From a bacterium (GTDB lineage: Bacteria > Actinomycetota > Acidimicrobiia > Acidimicrobiales > Bin134), in the NCBI GenBank assembly GCA_028820035.1, contig JAPPKI010000157.1, positions 1 through 6,355 of the forward strand: a stretch of 6,355 nt of DNA, written 5' to 3'. Position numbers and translations under genes: made by a program. Below, one piece after another: positions 1 to 5,979 of the stretch; the stretch's first letter is position 1; each line of letters starts with the position of its first letter. The notes beneath the pieces are model-generated. The model saw nothing but the letters and a program-made list of their open reading frames with translations, did not search any database and was not told the origin of the DNA.

Positions 1-444
1 CACCCCGTTGAGCGAGCACAGGTTCACGATCCGGCCGTACTGCTGATCCCGCATGACCCGAAAGGCGGCCTGCATGGCCCACAGCGGGCCGTACAGCCCC
101 ACGTGCATGGCGTCGTTCATGAGCTGGTCGGTCTTGACCTCCACCCGGCACAGCTCCCCTCCGCCCCAGGCGTTGTTGATGAGCACGTCCAGACGGCCCC
201 ACTGGTCGACCGCAGCGTCCACCATGGCCAGCACCTCGTCCTTGTCGGCCACGTCCACCCGCATCGGACGGGCCTCGACATTGAACTCGTCGCGCAGTTC
301 GCCGGCCACCCGCTCGGCAGCCGCATTGTCGATGTCGGTGACCAACAGCGTGGCCCCTTCAGCCGCGAACCGTCGGCAGATGCCGTGTCCGATGCCGTCG
401 CCTCCGCCGGTGACCACCGCCACCCGGTCGTCCAGTTGTCCCAT
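1..444 (-). CDS. SDR-family NAD(P)-dependent oxidoreductase, N-terminal part (runs off left edge)
   Basis: The visible 148 residues are the Rossmann half of a classical short-chain dehydrogenase/reductase, which interconverts an alcohol and a ketone with NAD(P) in the cytoplasm. The cofactor loop is TGGGDGIG (residues 12-19). An aspartate at the end of strand 2 (D37, in LLVTDID) suggests NAD rather than NADP. D64 fits the adenine-binding aspartate, and the NNA motif lies at 90-92. RIVNLCSLNG (138-147) carries the expected catalytic serine, S144. The YxxxK pair lies beyond the window. Oddly, the usual NNAG motif reads NNAWGGG. The start is the ATG at 444-442, with GAAGGAG at 458-452 seven bases upstream. 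It sits 41 bp downstream of the alcohol dehydrogenase gene on the same strand, so the two are probably co-transcribed. The family call is firm; the substrate is unknown. Confidence 0.9.
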   Translation of the reverse strand, partial: MGQLDDRVAVVTGGGDGIGHGICRRFAAEGATLLVTDIDNAAAERVAGELRDEFNVEARPMRVDVADKDEVLAMVDAAVDQWGRLDVLINNAWGGGELCRVEVKTDQLMNDAMHVGLYGPLWAMQAAFRVMRDQQYGRIVNLCSLNGV

Positions 445-485
445 TGTGGTGCTCCTTCTCGATGTTGCAGCAGGGGAGAGGTTGC

Positions 486-1571
486 TCAGAAGGCGATCAC
501 CGAGCGCAGCGTCTCGCCCGCCTTCATGGCGGCGTAGCCGTCGTTTACCTCAGTGATATCGATGGTGGCCGACACCATCTCGTCTAGCTTGAGCCGCCCG
601 TCCAGGTAGAGGTCGATGAACTTGGGCATGTCCAGGCGGAAGCGGTTGCCGCCCATCAGCGACCCCTGAAGCTTCTTCTCGCTCAAGATGATCTCCCCGC
701 CTGGGATGGTCACCTTGCTGGTCATAGGCAGCATCCCAATGACCGTGGCCGTGCCGCCAATGCCGATCATGGCCCAGGCTTGCTCGGCAGTGGCGCTCAG
801 GCCGATCGCCTCAAACGAGTAGTCGGCGCCGCCTCCGGTGATCTCGTGGACCGCGGCCACCGGGTCGACCTCCGAGGCGTTCACCGTGTGGGTGGCACCC
901 AGCGTGCGGGCCATCTCCAGCTTCGAGGCCACCAGATCGACCGCGATGATGGGCGTGGCTCCCACGATACGGGCGCCCTGGACGGCCGACAGTCCGATGC
1001 CGCCGCAGCCGATCACCACCACGCTCGATCCGGCGGGCACCACCGCGGTGCGCATGACCGCGCCGAGCCCGGTGGTAACCCCGCAGCCGATAAGCGCGGC
1101 CCGGTCCAATGGCATGTCGTCGCGGATCTTGACCACCGCCCGCTCGTGTACCAGCAACTCCTCGGCGAACGACCCCAGACCGGCGAAGGCGGTGCAGCCC
1201 CGGCCGTCGTCGAACCGCAGAGAAGGGGTGGGGCGGCCCGAGCGCATGGAATCAGCGTCGAGGCACAGATAGGGCTTGCCCTGGAGGCAGGTGCGGCACA
1301 CCCCGCACCACATCGACACGCAGGTGATGACGTGGTCGCCGGGCTTCACATAGGTCACGTCTTCGCCCACCGCGGCCACCACACCGGCAGACTCGTGGCC
1401 CATCACCATCGACTGTGCCACCGGCCAATGCCCGTCCATGAAGTGCAGGTCGGAGTGGCAGAGCCCGGCATGGGTGGTATTGATGAGCACCTCGTTGGCA
1501 TTCGGCTTGTCAACCGTCAGGTTCTCGACGACCAACTCGCCGGGGCTGGTGTGCAAAACGGCGCCGCGCAT
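486..1571 (-). CDS. Zinc-dependent alcohol dehydrogenase (MDR superfamily, class III-like)
   Basis: This 361-residue protein has the full length and layout of a medium-chain zinc alcohol dehydrogenase, oxidising an alcohol to an aldehyde or ketone (or the reverse) with NAD. Catalytic zinc ligands are C38 (GLCHSD), H59 with E60 (GHES) and C163 (IGCGVTTG). The structural zinc lobe is complete: C89, C92, C95 and C103 have the 2-2-7 spacing of liver ADH. The nucleotide loop is GCGGIG (188-193), and D212 after the next strand favours NAD. The sequence resembles actinobacterial enzymes often annotated as NDMA- or mycothiol-linked alcohol dehydrogenases, but that finer assignment is from memory of the family. 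The ATG at 1571 has AAGGAG at 1583-1578 with six-base spacing. The gene lies between the PLP enzyme (24 bp upstream) and the SDR gene (41 bp downstream), as in an operon. The substrate cannot be read from the sequence. Confidence 0.93.
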   Translation of the reverse strand: MRGAVLHTSPGELVVENLTVDKPNANEVLINTTHAGLCHSDLHFMDGHWPVAQSMVMGHESAGVVAAVGEDVTYVKPGDHVITCVSMWCGVCRTCLQGKPYLCLDADSMRSGRPTPSLRFDDGRGCTAFAGLGSFAEELLVHERAVVKIRDDMPLDRAALIGCGVTTGLGAVMRTAVVPAGSSVVVIGCGGIGLSAVQGARIVGATPIIAVDLVASKLEMARTLGATHTVNASEVDPVAAVHEITGGGADYSFEAIGLSATAEQAWAMIGIGGTATVIGMLPMTSKVTIPGGEIILSEKKLQGSLMGGNRFRLDMPKFIDLYLDGRLKLDEMVSATIDITEVNDGYAAMKAGETLRSVIAF

Positions 1572-1595
1572 GGGGTTCTCCTTGAATACTGGGAA

Positions 1596-2801
1596 TTAGG
1601 TGGTGGTCAGGAAAGTTTCTATCAGGCTGATCACGTAGCCGATGTCTTCGTCGTCTAGGGAGTGGTTCATGGGAAGTACCACACCCCGTTCCATGATGGC
1701 GTCGGCGTTGGGGAGCCCGGCTTCGGGTTGGCGGAAGTCCACTCCGGCCATAAACGGCTGGCGGGCGGCGTTTCCGGTCCACACGGTGCGGGTGTCCACC
1801 CCGTTGCCGTCGAGATGGGCTTGCAGGTCGGCGCGCACGAAGCCGGCGTCGGGGGCAATGGTGAGCGGGTAGCACAGCCAGGCGGTGTCCAGCCCCTCGG
1901 TCTGGCGGGGGAGGCGGAAGCGGTCGGCATGTTTCGAGAAGAAATCCGTGTAGAGGTCGAAGCTGCGAGTGCGCCGGGCGAAGTTGGCGGGCACCTTGTC
2001 GAGCTGTTGGCGGCCGAAGGCGGCCCCGATCTCGGAGGGCTCGAAGTTCCAGGCCAGCTCGTCAAAAATGAACTGGTTGTCGTAGTGGATGCCGTCGAGT
2101 TCCTCCCAGAAGTTCCGGTCTCGGCGTTTGGAGCCGTAGAAGTGCAGCTCGGAGCGGCGCCCCCAACGGCGCAGCAGCAGACCCCGGTCTCGCAGGTTCT
2201 CGTCGTCGAGCAGCACCATCCCGCCGTTGCCTGCGCAGGTGATGATGTGCGATGACGCGAAGCTGGTGACGGTGAGATCGCTGCGGGTGCCGGTGGGCGT
2301 GCCCCGCAGCACCGGTCCCAGGGCGTCGCAGCTGTCCTCGATCACGAGCAGCCCGTGGCGGTCGGCGATGGCCCGGACGGCGTCCCAGTCGGGGGCGTTG
2401 CCTATGAGGTTTGGGGCCAAGATGGCCCGGGTGTCAGAACTGATGAGGCTCTCGATGGAACCGACGTCGATTTGGTAGGTGTCGGGGTCCACGTCGGCGA
2501 ACACCGGCACCAGCCCGGCTCGCACCAGCGGGGCCACATCGGTGGAGAAGGTCACCGCCGCGGTGATCACCTCGCTGCCCGGTGGCAAGTCGGCCAACTC
2601 CACCGCCAAATACAGCGCGGAGGACCCCGAGTTGCACATGAGGCCCCGCTGTTTGCCGAACCGCTCGGCCACCGCCCACTCGAAGGCGGTCACGTTGCGA
2701 CCCGGCCACAGCGCTGCCGCCCCGCCCCGTAGCACCTCTGTCACCGCTTCGATCTCGGCCTCGTCGTGCACGCTGGCCGCATAGAAGATCCGCTCGCCCA
2801 T
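1596..2801 (-). CDS. DegT/DnrJ/EryC1/StrS-fold PLP enzyme with His replacing the catalytic Lys (ColD/RfbH-like dehydratase candidate)
   Basis: This 401-residue protein is a fold-type I PLP/PMP enzyme of the sugar aminotransferase family. Visible motifs are CNSGSSAL (56-63, phosphate loop), EDSCDALG (155-162, with D156 expected to contact the PLP ring nitrogen) and TSFASSHIITCAGNGGMV (179-196). At the position of the Schiff-base lysine (K followed eight residues later by GG) there is H185. In this family His here marks the 3-dehydratases ColD and E1/RfbH, which use PMP and remove a hydroxyl from a 4-keto-6-deoxysugar nucleotide. EDNCDALG-like and QLDKVP-like (266-271) segments also recall RfbH. 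The stretch after RRWGR (211-215), where E1 carries its iron-sulfur cysteines, has no cysteine. Dehydratase function is inference; an aminotransferase role is unlikely without the lysine. The ATG at 2801 follows a modest GAGGG. It is the first gene of the ADH-SDR cluster. Confidence 0.85.
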   Translation of the reverse strand: MGERIFYAASVHDEAEIEAVTEVLRGGAAALWPGRNVTAFEWAVAERFGKQRGLMCNSGSSALYLAVELADLPPGSEVITAAVTFSTDVAPLVRAGLVPVFADVDPDTYQIDVGSIESLISSDTRAILAPNLIGNAPDWDAVRAIADRHGLLVIEDSCDALGPVLRGTPTGTRSDLTVTSFASSHIITCAGNGGMVLLDDENLRDRGLLLRRWGRRSELHFYGSKRRDRNFWEELDGIHYDNQFIFDELAWNFEPSEIGAAFGRQQLDKVPANFARRTRSFDLYTDFFSKHADRFRLPRQTEGLDTAWLCYPLTIAPDAGFVRADLQAHLDGNGVDTRTVWTGNAARQPFMAGVDFRQPEAGLPNADAIMERGVVLPMNHSLDDEDIGYVISLIETFLTTT

Positions 2802-2814
2802 CAGCCCTCAGTTT

Positions 2815-2850
2815 GCCCCACCCCATCCAATGAGGCGCGATCAGGCAATG
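2815..2850 (-). repeat. 36-bp direct repeat, copy 1 (operon-proximal)
   Basis: Identical over all 36 bases to the copy at 2881-2916. The repeat begins gccccacccc and ends tcaggcaatg on the plus strand. Flanking bases do not match those of copy 2, so this is not a simple tandem duplication of a 66-bp unit. Read on the minus strand, CGCCUCAU can pair with AUGGGGUG around a UGG loop (2837-2819), an 8-bp stem with two G.U pairs. On the plus strand those two pairs become A-C mismatches, so the structure favours minus-strand RNA. Confidence 0.9.
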
Positions 2851-2858
2851 TCCTTGAG

Positions 2859-2880
2859 CGCGGTTGCGCCCAGGACCGCG
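2859..2880 (-). other. Inverted repeat / hairpin between the two 36-bp repeats
   Basis: CGCGGT at 2859-2864 and ACCGCG at 2875-2880 are perfect complements around a 10-base loop, giving a 6-bp GC-rich stem within the 30-base spacer. No U-run follows on either strand, so it is not a canonical Rho-independent terminator. It could be an mRNA leader structure or a protein-binding palindrome. In GC-rich DNA a 6-bp stem can also arise by chance. Confidence 0.45.
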
Positions 2881-2916
2881 GCCCCACCCCATCCAATGAG
2901 GCGCGATCAGGCAATG
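2881..2916 (-). repeat. 36-bp direct repeat, copy 2 (operon-distal)
   Basis: Perfect copy of 2815-2850, offset by exactly 66 bases. The same minus-strand hairpin can form (stem arms 2885-2892 and 2896-2903, loop 2893-2895). Checking one period further out on either side (2749-2784 and 2947-2982) shows no third or degenerate copy. The pair has the repeat/spacer geometry of a one-spacer CRISPR unit (36/30), but no cas gene is present in the window. Confidence 0.9.
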
Positions 2917-2952
2917 GGTCAGAGCCAGAGGTGATTCGGACTTGCGCTGGGA

Positions 2953-3528
2953 TCAAACAGAGTGGCAGGGGTCGGAGTGACCGCCGCTCATGGCCTCTAG
3001 AAAGCCGGAAGCCCGTTCTTGGCGGGGGTAGCGGTTGGCCAGCTCCCAAAAGGCGGGACTGTGATTGGGCTCGCTGAGGTGGGCTAGCTCGTGGACGATG
3101 ACCGCATCGAGTACCCAGCCCGGCACGCGGGCCAGACGGGTGGATATGCGGATGGTGCCCCGGGCCGAGGTGCATGACGCCCAGCGGTCGTTCTGCTCGG
3201 CCCAGGTGACCGACTCCGGATGAGGCAGGCCGTAGCGAGAGGCCAGCTTGACGGCCCGCTCGGCCAAATTCACACCGCCGGCCTCGGCCGCCCGCTTGCG
3301 CTCGAGGCGAGTCACCAGGCTGGCCACCATCTCGGCCTCGGCATCGGGCGTCACTCCCGCGGGAACCCGAACTTCAATGCAGTCGGGCAGGATCTTGGCC
3401 GCGGCCGTCTTTCGACGCCTTGGACTGCGGATGACGCGGATCGGCAGCCGCGGCAGCGCCTCAGGAACTACTTCGACGGCAGCGCCTGCCGCAGTGTCGA
3501 TCACCGTGTCCACGAGGGCCGAATTCAC
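2953..3528 (-). CDS. YgjP/WLM-like (DUF45) zinc metallopeptidase-domain protein
   Basis: With a GTG start this is a 191-residue protein of the YgjP-like, SprT/WLM-type metal-dependent hydrolase family. The metal site is HELAH (146-150; H146, E147, H150), and the third ligand is probably H156 in NHSPAFW. Upstream, RWASCTSARGTIRIST (115-130) matches the family's WGSC-type motif, and YPRQERASGFL (167-177) matches its C-terminal helix. The role of these proteins is poorly defined; peptidase activity is inferred from the fold. The reading frame stays open to 3792, but that extension overlaps the divergent DUF1214 gene, so I place the start at GTG 3528-3526, the first start codon outside it. No clear Shine-Dalgarno precedes it, so GTG codons slightly further in remain possible. 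The next gene on this strand begins 151 bp downstream, so it is probably transcribed alone. Confidence 0.85.
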   Translation of the reverse strand: MNSALVDTVIDTAAGAAVEVVPEALPRLPIRVIRSPRRRKTAAAKILPDCIEVRVPAGVTPDAEAEMVASLVTRLERKRAAEAGGVNLAERAVKLASRYGLPHPESVTWAEQNDRWASCTSARGTIRISTRLARVPGWVLDAVIVHELAHLSEPNHSPAFWELANRYPRQERASGFLEAMSGGHSDPCHSV

Positions 3529-3624
3529 GTTTCGACCATACCGACGGGGGGTGACGGTTTGGTGGATGGTGGCGAGCCCAAGCCACTGCGGTATCGTCCG
3601 CCCAAAACCAAGGGGGACATTAAA
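3529..3624. promoter_or_regulatory. 96-bp divergent intergenic region (metallopeptidase / DUF1214)
   Basis: This gap separates two divergently transcribed genes and must supply the start signals for both unless they are read from further away. On the plus strand, TATCGT at 3592-3597 fits an actinobacterial TAnnnT -10 element about 28 bases before the DUF1214 ATG, but no convincing -35 lies 16-18 bases upstream. On the minus strand no clear -10/-35 pair was seen. The short GCGG/CCGC arms around TATCGT could be an operator but are too short to call. Confidence 0.35.
3611..3616 (+). promoter_or_regulatory. Ribosome binding site fixing the DUF1214 start
   Basis: AGGGGG lies eight bases before the ATG at 3625. 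It selects this ATG over the longer open frame reaching back to 3220, which would run through the divergent metallopeptidase gene. Confidence 0.75.
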
Positions 3625-4737
3625 ATGGCTGATCAGACCAAGACCCAGGCCGCGTGGGCAGAGATGGTTGATGCCCTGGGGCAGGTGAGCGAACGCTTCT
3701 GCGGAGAGGAATGGGGGGTGTCCGGCGAGCAGGACATCGCCGACAGCCACCGCTTGGTGCTGCACATCCTCCAGTCGGCCCTGTTCTCCCATGCCGAGTT
3801 CGATCCCGAGCGCCCGGTGTGGCGCCGGATCGTGTCGCCCACCCGCAAATTCACCGGTGACAACGCCGACGCGGTGTACTTCGAAGCCCCGGTGAGCGGG
3901 GATCTGGCTTACCGGGTCACCGGCAACCTGGCCGGAGCCGTCTACACGTCGTTCACGGTAGAGCTGGGGTCATCTGAGGGCCGATATGCCACCGGCACCG
4001 GCGGAGTGCTCAACGACGACGACATCGACGTTGACGCCGACGGCAACTACGAGGTGTTCCTCGGCGGCAAGCCCCGGGACCGCAACTGGCTGGACCTGCC
4101 CGCCGAGACAGGCCGGATCACCACCCGGCACTATTTCGAGGTTCCCAAGCCGGCTGCGGCCGACGAGTCGCTTCACATTCCCCTCACCATCGAGTGCCTC
4201 TCACCGGTGGGGCCGGCCACGCGGTGGACTGACGAGACCGTGGCCGCCGCTATCGGCCGGGTCAACAATCACGTGCTGGGCAAGACCATCCAGCAGCCCA
4301 TCCCCGGCACCTACCCCCTGCCGACCTGGGTCAGCCGAGAGCCCAACGTGCTGCCCGATCCGCAGCCGCCCGGCACCATGGGCTTCGCAGCCTTCGACGC
4401 CTACTACACGATGGGGCTCTATGTGCTCGGCCCCGATGAGGCGTTGGTGATGACCGGGCGGTGGCCAGAGTGCAAATTTGGCAACGTGTGCCTGTGGACC
4501 GCTGCGGGACAGACCTACGACTACGGCAACCGCGTGACCAGCCGCAACCGGGCCAACACCACCCTGGAGGCCGACGGCGCCTTCAAGATGGTTATCGCCC
4601 ACGAAGACCCCGGCGTGTACAACTGGCTGGACACCGAGGGCCGTCCCACCGGCAGCATCTTCTGGCGGTTCTTCCTGCCCACCGCAGGCGTGGAGCGCAT
4701 CGAACCCGAGCTGGTCAAGCTGTCCGACCTGCGCTGA
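3625..4737 (+). CDS. DUF1214 domain-containing protein
   Basis: A 370-residue protein whose C-terminal third matches the DUF1214 pattern. EADGAFKMVIAHEDPGVYNW (315-334) is followed by LDTEGRPTGSIFWRFFLP (335-352), a form of the conserved NWLDT-G-x-GxxxWR-xLP block. The N-terminal part is soluble, with no signal peptide or membrane helix, and includes an acidic stretch NDDDIDVDADG (130-140). DUF1214 proteins have no settled biochemical function. In actinobacteria and proteobacteria they often accompany catabolic or sulfotransferase-like genes, so a role in handling small organic compounds is only a guess. The ATG at 3625 has AGGGGG eight bases upstream. The gene is divergent from the metallopeptidase and converges with the amidohydrolase, leaving 15 bp between their stop codons. 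No obvious terminator lies in that gap. Confidence 0.75.
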   Translation: MADQTKTQAAWAEMVDALGQVSERFCGEEWGVSGEQDIADSHRLVLHILQSALFSHAEFDPERPVWRRIVSPTRKFTGDNADAVYFEAPVSGDLAYRVTGNLAGAVYTSFTVELGSSEGRYATGTGGVLNDDDIDVDADGNYEVFLGGKPRDRNWLDLPAETGRITTRHYFEVPKPAAADESLHIPLTIECLSPVGPATRWTDETVAAAIGRVNNHVLGKTIQQPIPGTYPLPTWVSREPNVLPDPQPPGTMGFAAFDAYYTMGLYVLGPDEALVMTGRWPECKFGNVCLWTAAGQTYDYGNRVTSRNRANTTLEADGAFKMVIAHEDPGVYNWLDTEGRPTGSIFWRFFLPTAGVERIEPELVKLSDLR

Positions 4738-4752
4738 GCCCTTCTGCTTTGA

Positions 4753-5892
4753 TCAGGCCAGCCTCGCGCTGAGCTTGCTGAGGGCGTCTTTGTCGAATCC
4801 GTAGAGGTCGGCGGCATTGCCTCCCACTAGCCGGGCAACCTCGTGGTCGGCCCGTCCGGCAAACTGCTGGTCCAGCATCTTCTGCGAGTTCGGCCAAGTG
4901 CCTTCGATGTGGGGGTAGTCGGAGCCCCACATGAGGTGGTCGGCACCCAGTCGATCCACCACGTCGACCTCGTCGGCGTCGGTGAACCCGGCGCCCAGGA
5001 ACACCTGGCGGCGGAAGTACTCGCTGGGCCTCAAAGGAAGGTCTCGACGAAGCTGGTCGAACATCCGCAGCTCGTAGTAGTGGTCCAATTGGTCGAGCGT
5101 TTCCGGCACCCAGGTGGAACCCTGCTCGTTCATCACCATGCGCAGGCCAGGGTGGCGCTCGAAAGCGCCCGACCACATGAGCAGCCAGAACGGGCGATGG
5201 GCGTACCAAGAGATCTCGGTGAGGAAGATGCCCAGCGACCCGGTGAAGTCGCCGTAGTTGGGGGTCCAGCCCGAGTGAGTGTGAACCGGCAATCCCTCAT
5301 CGGCGCAGGCCGCCCACACCGGGTCGTATCGGGGGTGGTTGTACAGGGGGTTGTCGCCAGTGCCGCTGCACAACAAGACGCCTCCGAACAGCCCCAGATC
5401 GCGCATCTGCTGGATCTCGGCGACTGTGGTGTCGATGTCGTCGACGGTGATTAGGCCCACCCCGGCGCGGCGTCCGGGGGCGTCGTTGCAGAAGTCGCCC
5501 AGCCAGCGGTTGTAGGCCCGGCAACCGGCCAGCCAAAGGGCCGGATCCTGCTCATACTGGTAGGTCATCAACCCCACATCGAAGGGGGTGACGGTCGGGC
5601 CGCCAGCACCGGGGTACAGGACTTCGGCGACGGTGCCATCGGCCTCAAGCTCTCGAAGTCGGCGGGTTGAGTCCCAGCCTCCGTCGACCCCGCCGGCGGC
5701 CACTTCCTCGATTTCGCCGAAATCCTCAAGGGCTTGGTCGCTGTAGATGGCGGCCCCGGTGTGTTCGGCCTTGCGCCGGTTCTTCATCTCGGTGTCGCCC
5801 AGCCATTGTTGATATGCGTCGTCGTAGCCGGGATCTAGGTATTGGCGGTAGGTGTCGGGCAGCGCGCTGGCGTGGCAGTCGGCTGAGATCAT
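4753..5892 (-). CDS. Amidohydrolase-2 family metal-dependent hydrolase (ACMSD-like TIM barrel)
   Basis: This 379-residue protein belongs to the amidohydrolase-2 family (PF04909 type), TIM-barrel metal enzymes that hydrolyse or decarboxylate small organic acids. Motifs in order are SADCHAS (3-9, with the metal-binding D5-x-H7 pair), VHTHSG (203-208, with H204/H206), MNEQGS (254-259), MWGSDYPHIEG (321-331, with the catalytic/metal aspartate D325) and GGNAADLYGFD (357-367), the usual end of the family. Length is normal. The frame is open to 6345, but that extension is antisense to a small membrane-protein gene. The ATG at 5892 has GGAAGG seven bases upstream and puts the metal-binding D-x-H near the N-terminus, as is typical. 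In-frame ATGs at 5907 and 5913 are alternatives adding 5 or 7 residues. The substrate is unknown; homologues in actinobacteria often sit in aromatic or lipid catabolic clusters. Confidence 0.9.
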   Translation of the reverse strand: MISADCHASALPDTYRQYLDPGYDDAYQQWLGDTEMKNRRKAEHTGAAIYSDQALEDFGEIEEVAAGGVDGGWDSTRRLRELEADGTVAEVLYPGAGGPTVTPFDVGLMTYQYEQDPALWLAGCRAYNRWLGDFCNDAPGRRAGVGLITVDDIDTTVAEIQQMRDLGLFGGVLLCSGTGDNPLYNHPRYDPVWAACADEGLPVHTHSGWTPNYGDFTGSLGIFLTEISWYAHRPFWLLMWSGAFERHPGLRMVMNEQGSTWVPETLDQLDHYYELRMFDQLRRDLPLRPSEYFRRQVFLGAGFTDADEVDVVDRLGADHLMWGSDYPHIEGTWPNSQKMLDQQFAGRADHEVARLVGGNAADLYGFDKDALSKLSARLA

Positions 5893-5979
5893 CAACAGGC
5901 CTTCCATCCCCATACTCTGCCCGGTGCCGAAGGGGTGCGCGGAATCGGCGGGCTGGCAGGCGAGAATGTCGGGGTGCAA
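5893..5979. promoter_or_regulatory. 87-bp divergent intergenic region (amidohydrolase / small membrane protein)
   Basis: This gap holds the Shine-Dalgarno site of the amidohydrolase and must contain, or lie next to, start signals for both genes. TATGGG on the minus strand and TACTCT on the plus strand (around 5913-5918) weakly resemble -10 boxes, but neither has a recognisable -35. No palindrome stood out. Confidence 0.3.
5900..5905 (-). promoter_or_regulatory. Ribosome binding site fixing the amidohydrolase start
   Basis: GGAAGG on the minus strand, seven bases before ATG 5892-5890. The alternative ATGs at 5907 and 5913 lack a well-spaced purine run, so this site argues for the 379-residue protein. 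Confidence 0.65.

Larger units (their letters stand above)
2802..2952 (-). promoter_or_regulatory. 151-bp leader upstream of the DegT-fold/ADH/SDR operon
   Basis: This is the only sizeable non-coding stretch in the left half. It lies between the stop of the metallopeptidase and the ATG of the PLP enzyme, both on the minus strand. It contains two perfect 36-bp direct repeats and a hairpin between them (listed separately). The nearer repeat ends 13 bases before the ATG, so any transcript of the operon starting upstream would carry both copies in its 5' leader. A TTGATC resembling a -35 box overlaps the metallopeptidase stop codon, but no good -10 box follows, so I do not call a promoter. No known riboswitch consensus was recognised. 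Confidence 0.5.

Noticed and set aside
780..1658. Long plus-strand open frames over the alcohol dehydrogenase and PLP-enzyme genes
   Set aside because: They have low-complexity His/Arg/Gly/Ala composition typical of antisense shadows in GC-rich DNA, and they overlap genes with clear catalytic motifs.
2815..2916. Calling the repeat pair a CRISPR array
   Set aside because: There are only two repeats and one spacer, no degenerate third copy one period away, and no cas genes. One repeat ends 13 bases before a start codon. It is kept as a repeat pair and raised as a finding.
3220..3624. Long N-terminal extension of the DUF1214 frame
   Set aside because: It runs antisense through the well-supported metallopeptidase gene. 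A good ribosome site precedes the ATG at 3625, and the extension shows no domain.
4751..4758. GATCAGGC match to part of the 36-bp repeat
   Set aside because: Only eight bases are shared and the rest of the repeat is absent, so this is consistent with chance.
4731..4774. 9-bp direct repeat GCGCTGAGC at 4731-4739 and 4766-4774 near the convergent gene ends
   Set aside because: Both copies lie at least partly inside coding sequence. A 9-bp match is expected by chance, and no hairpin or U-tract makes it a terminator.
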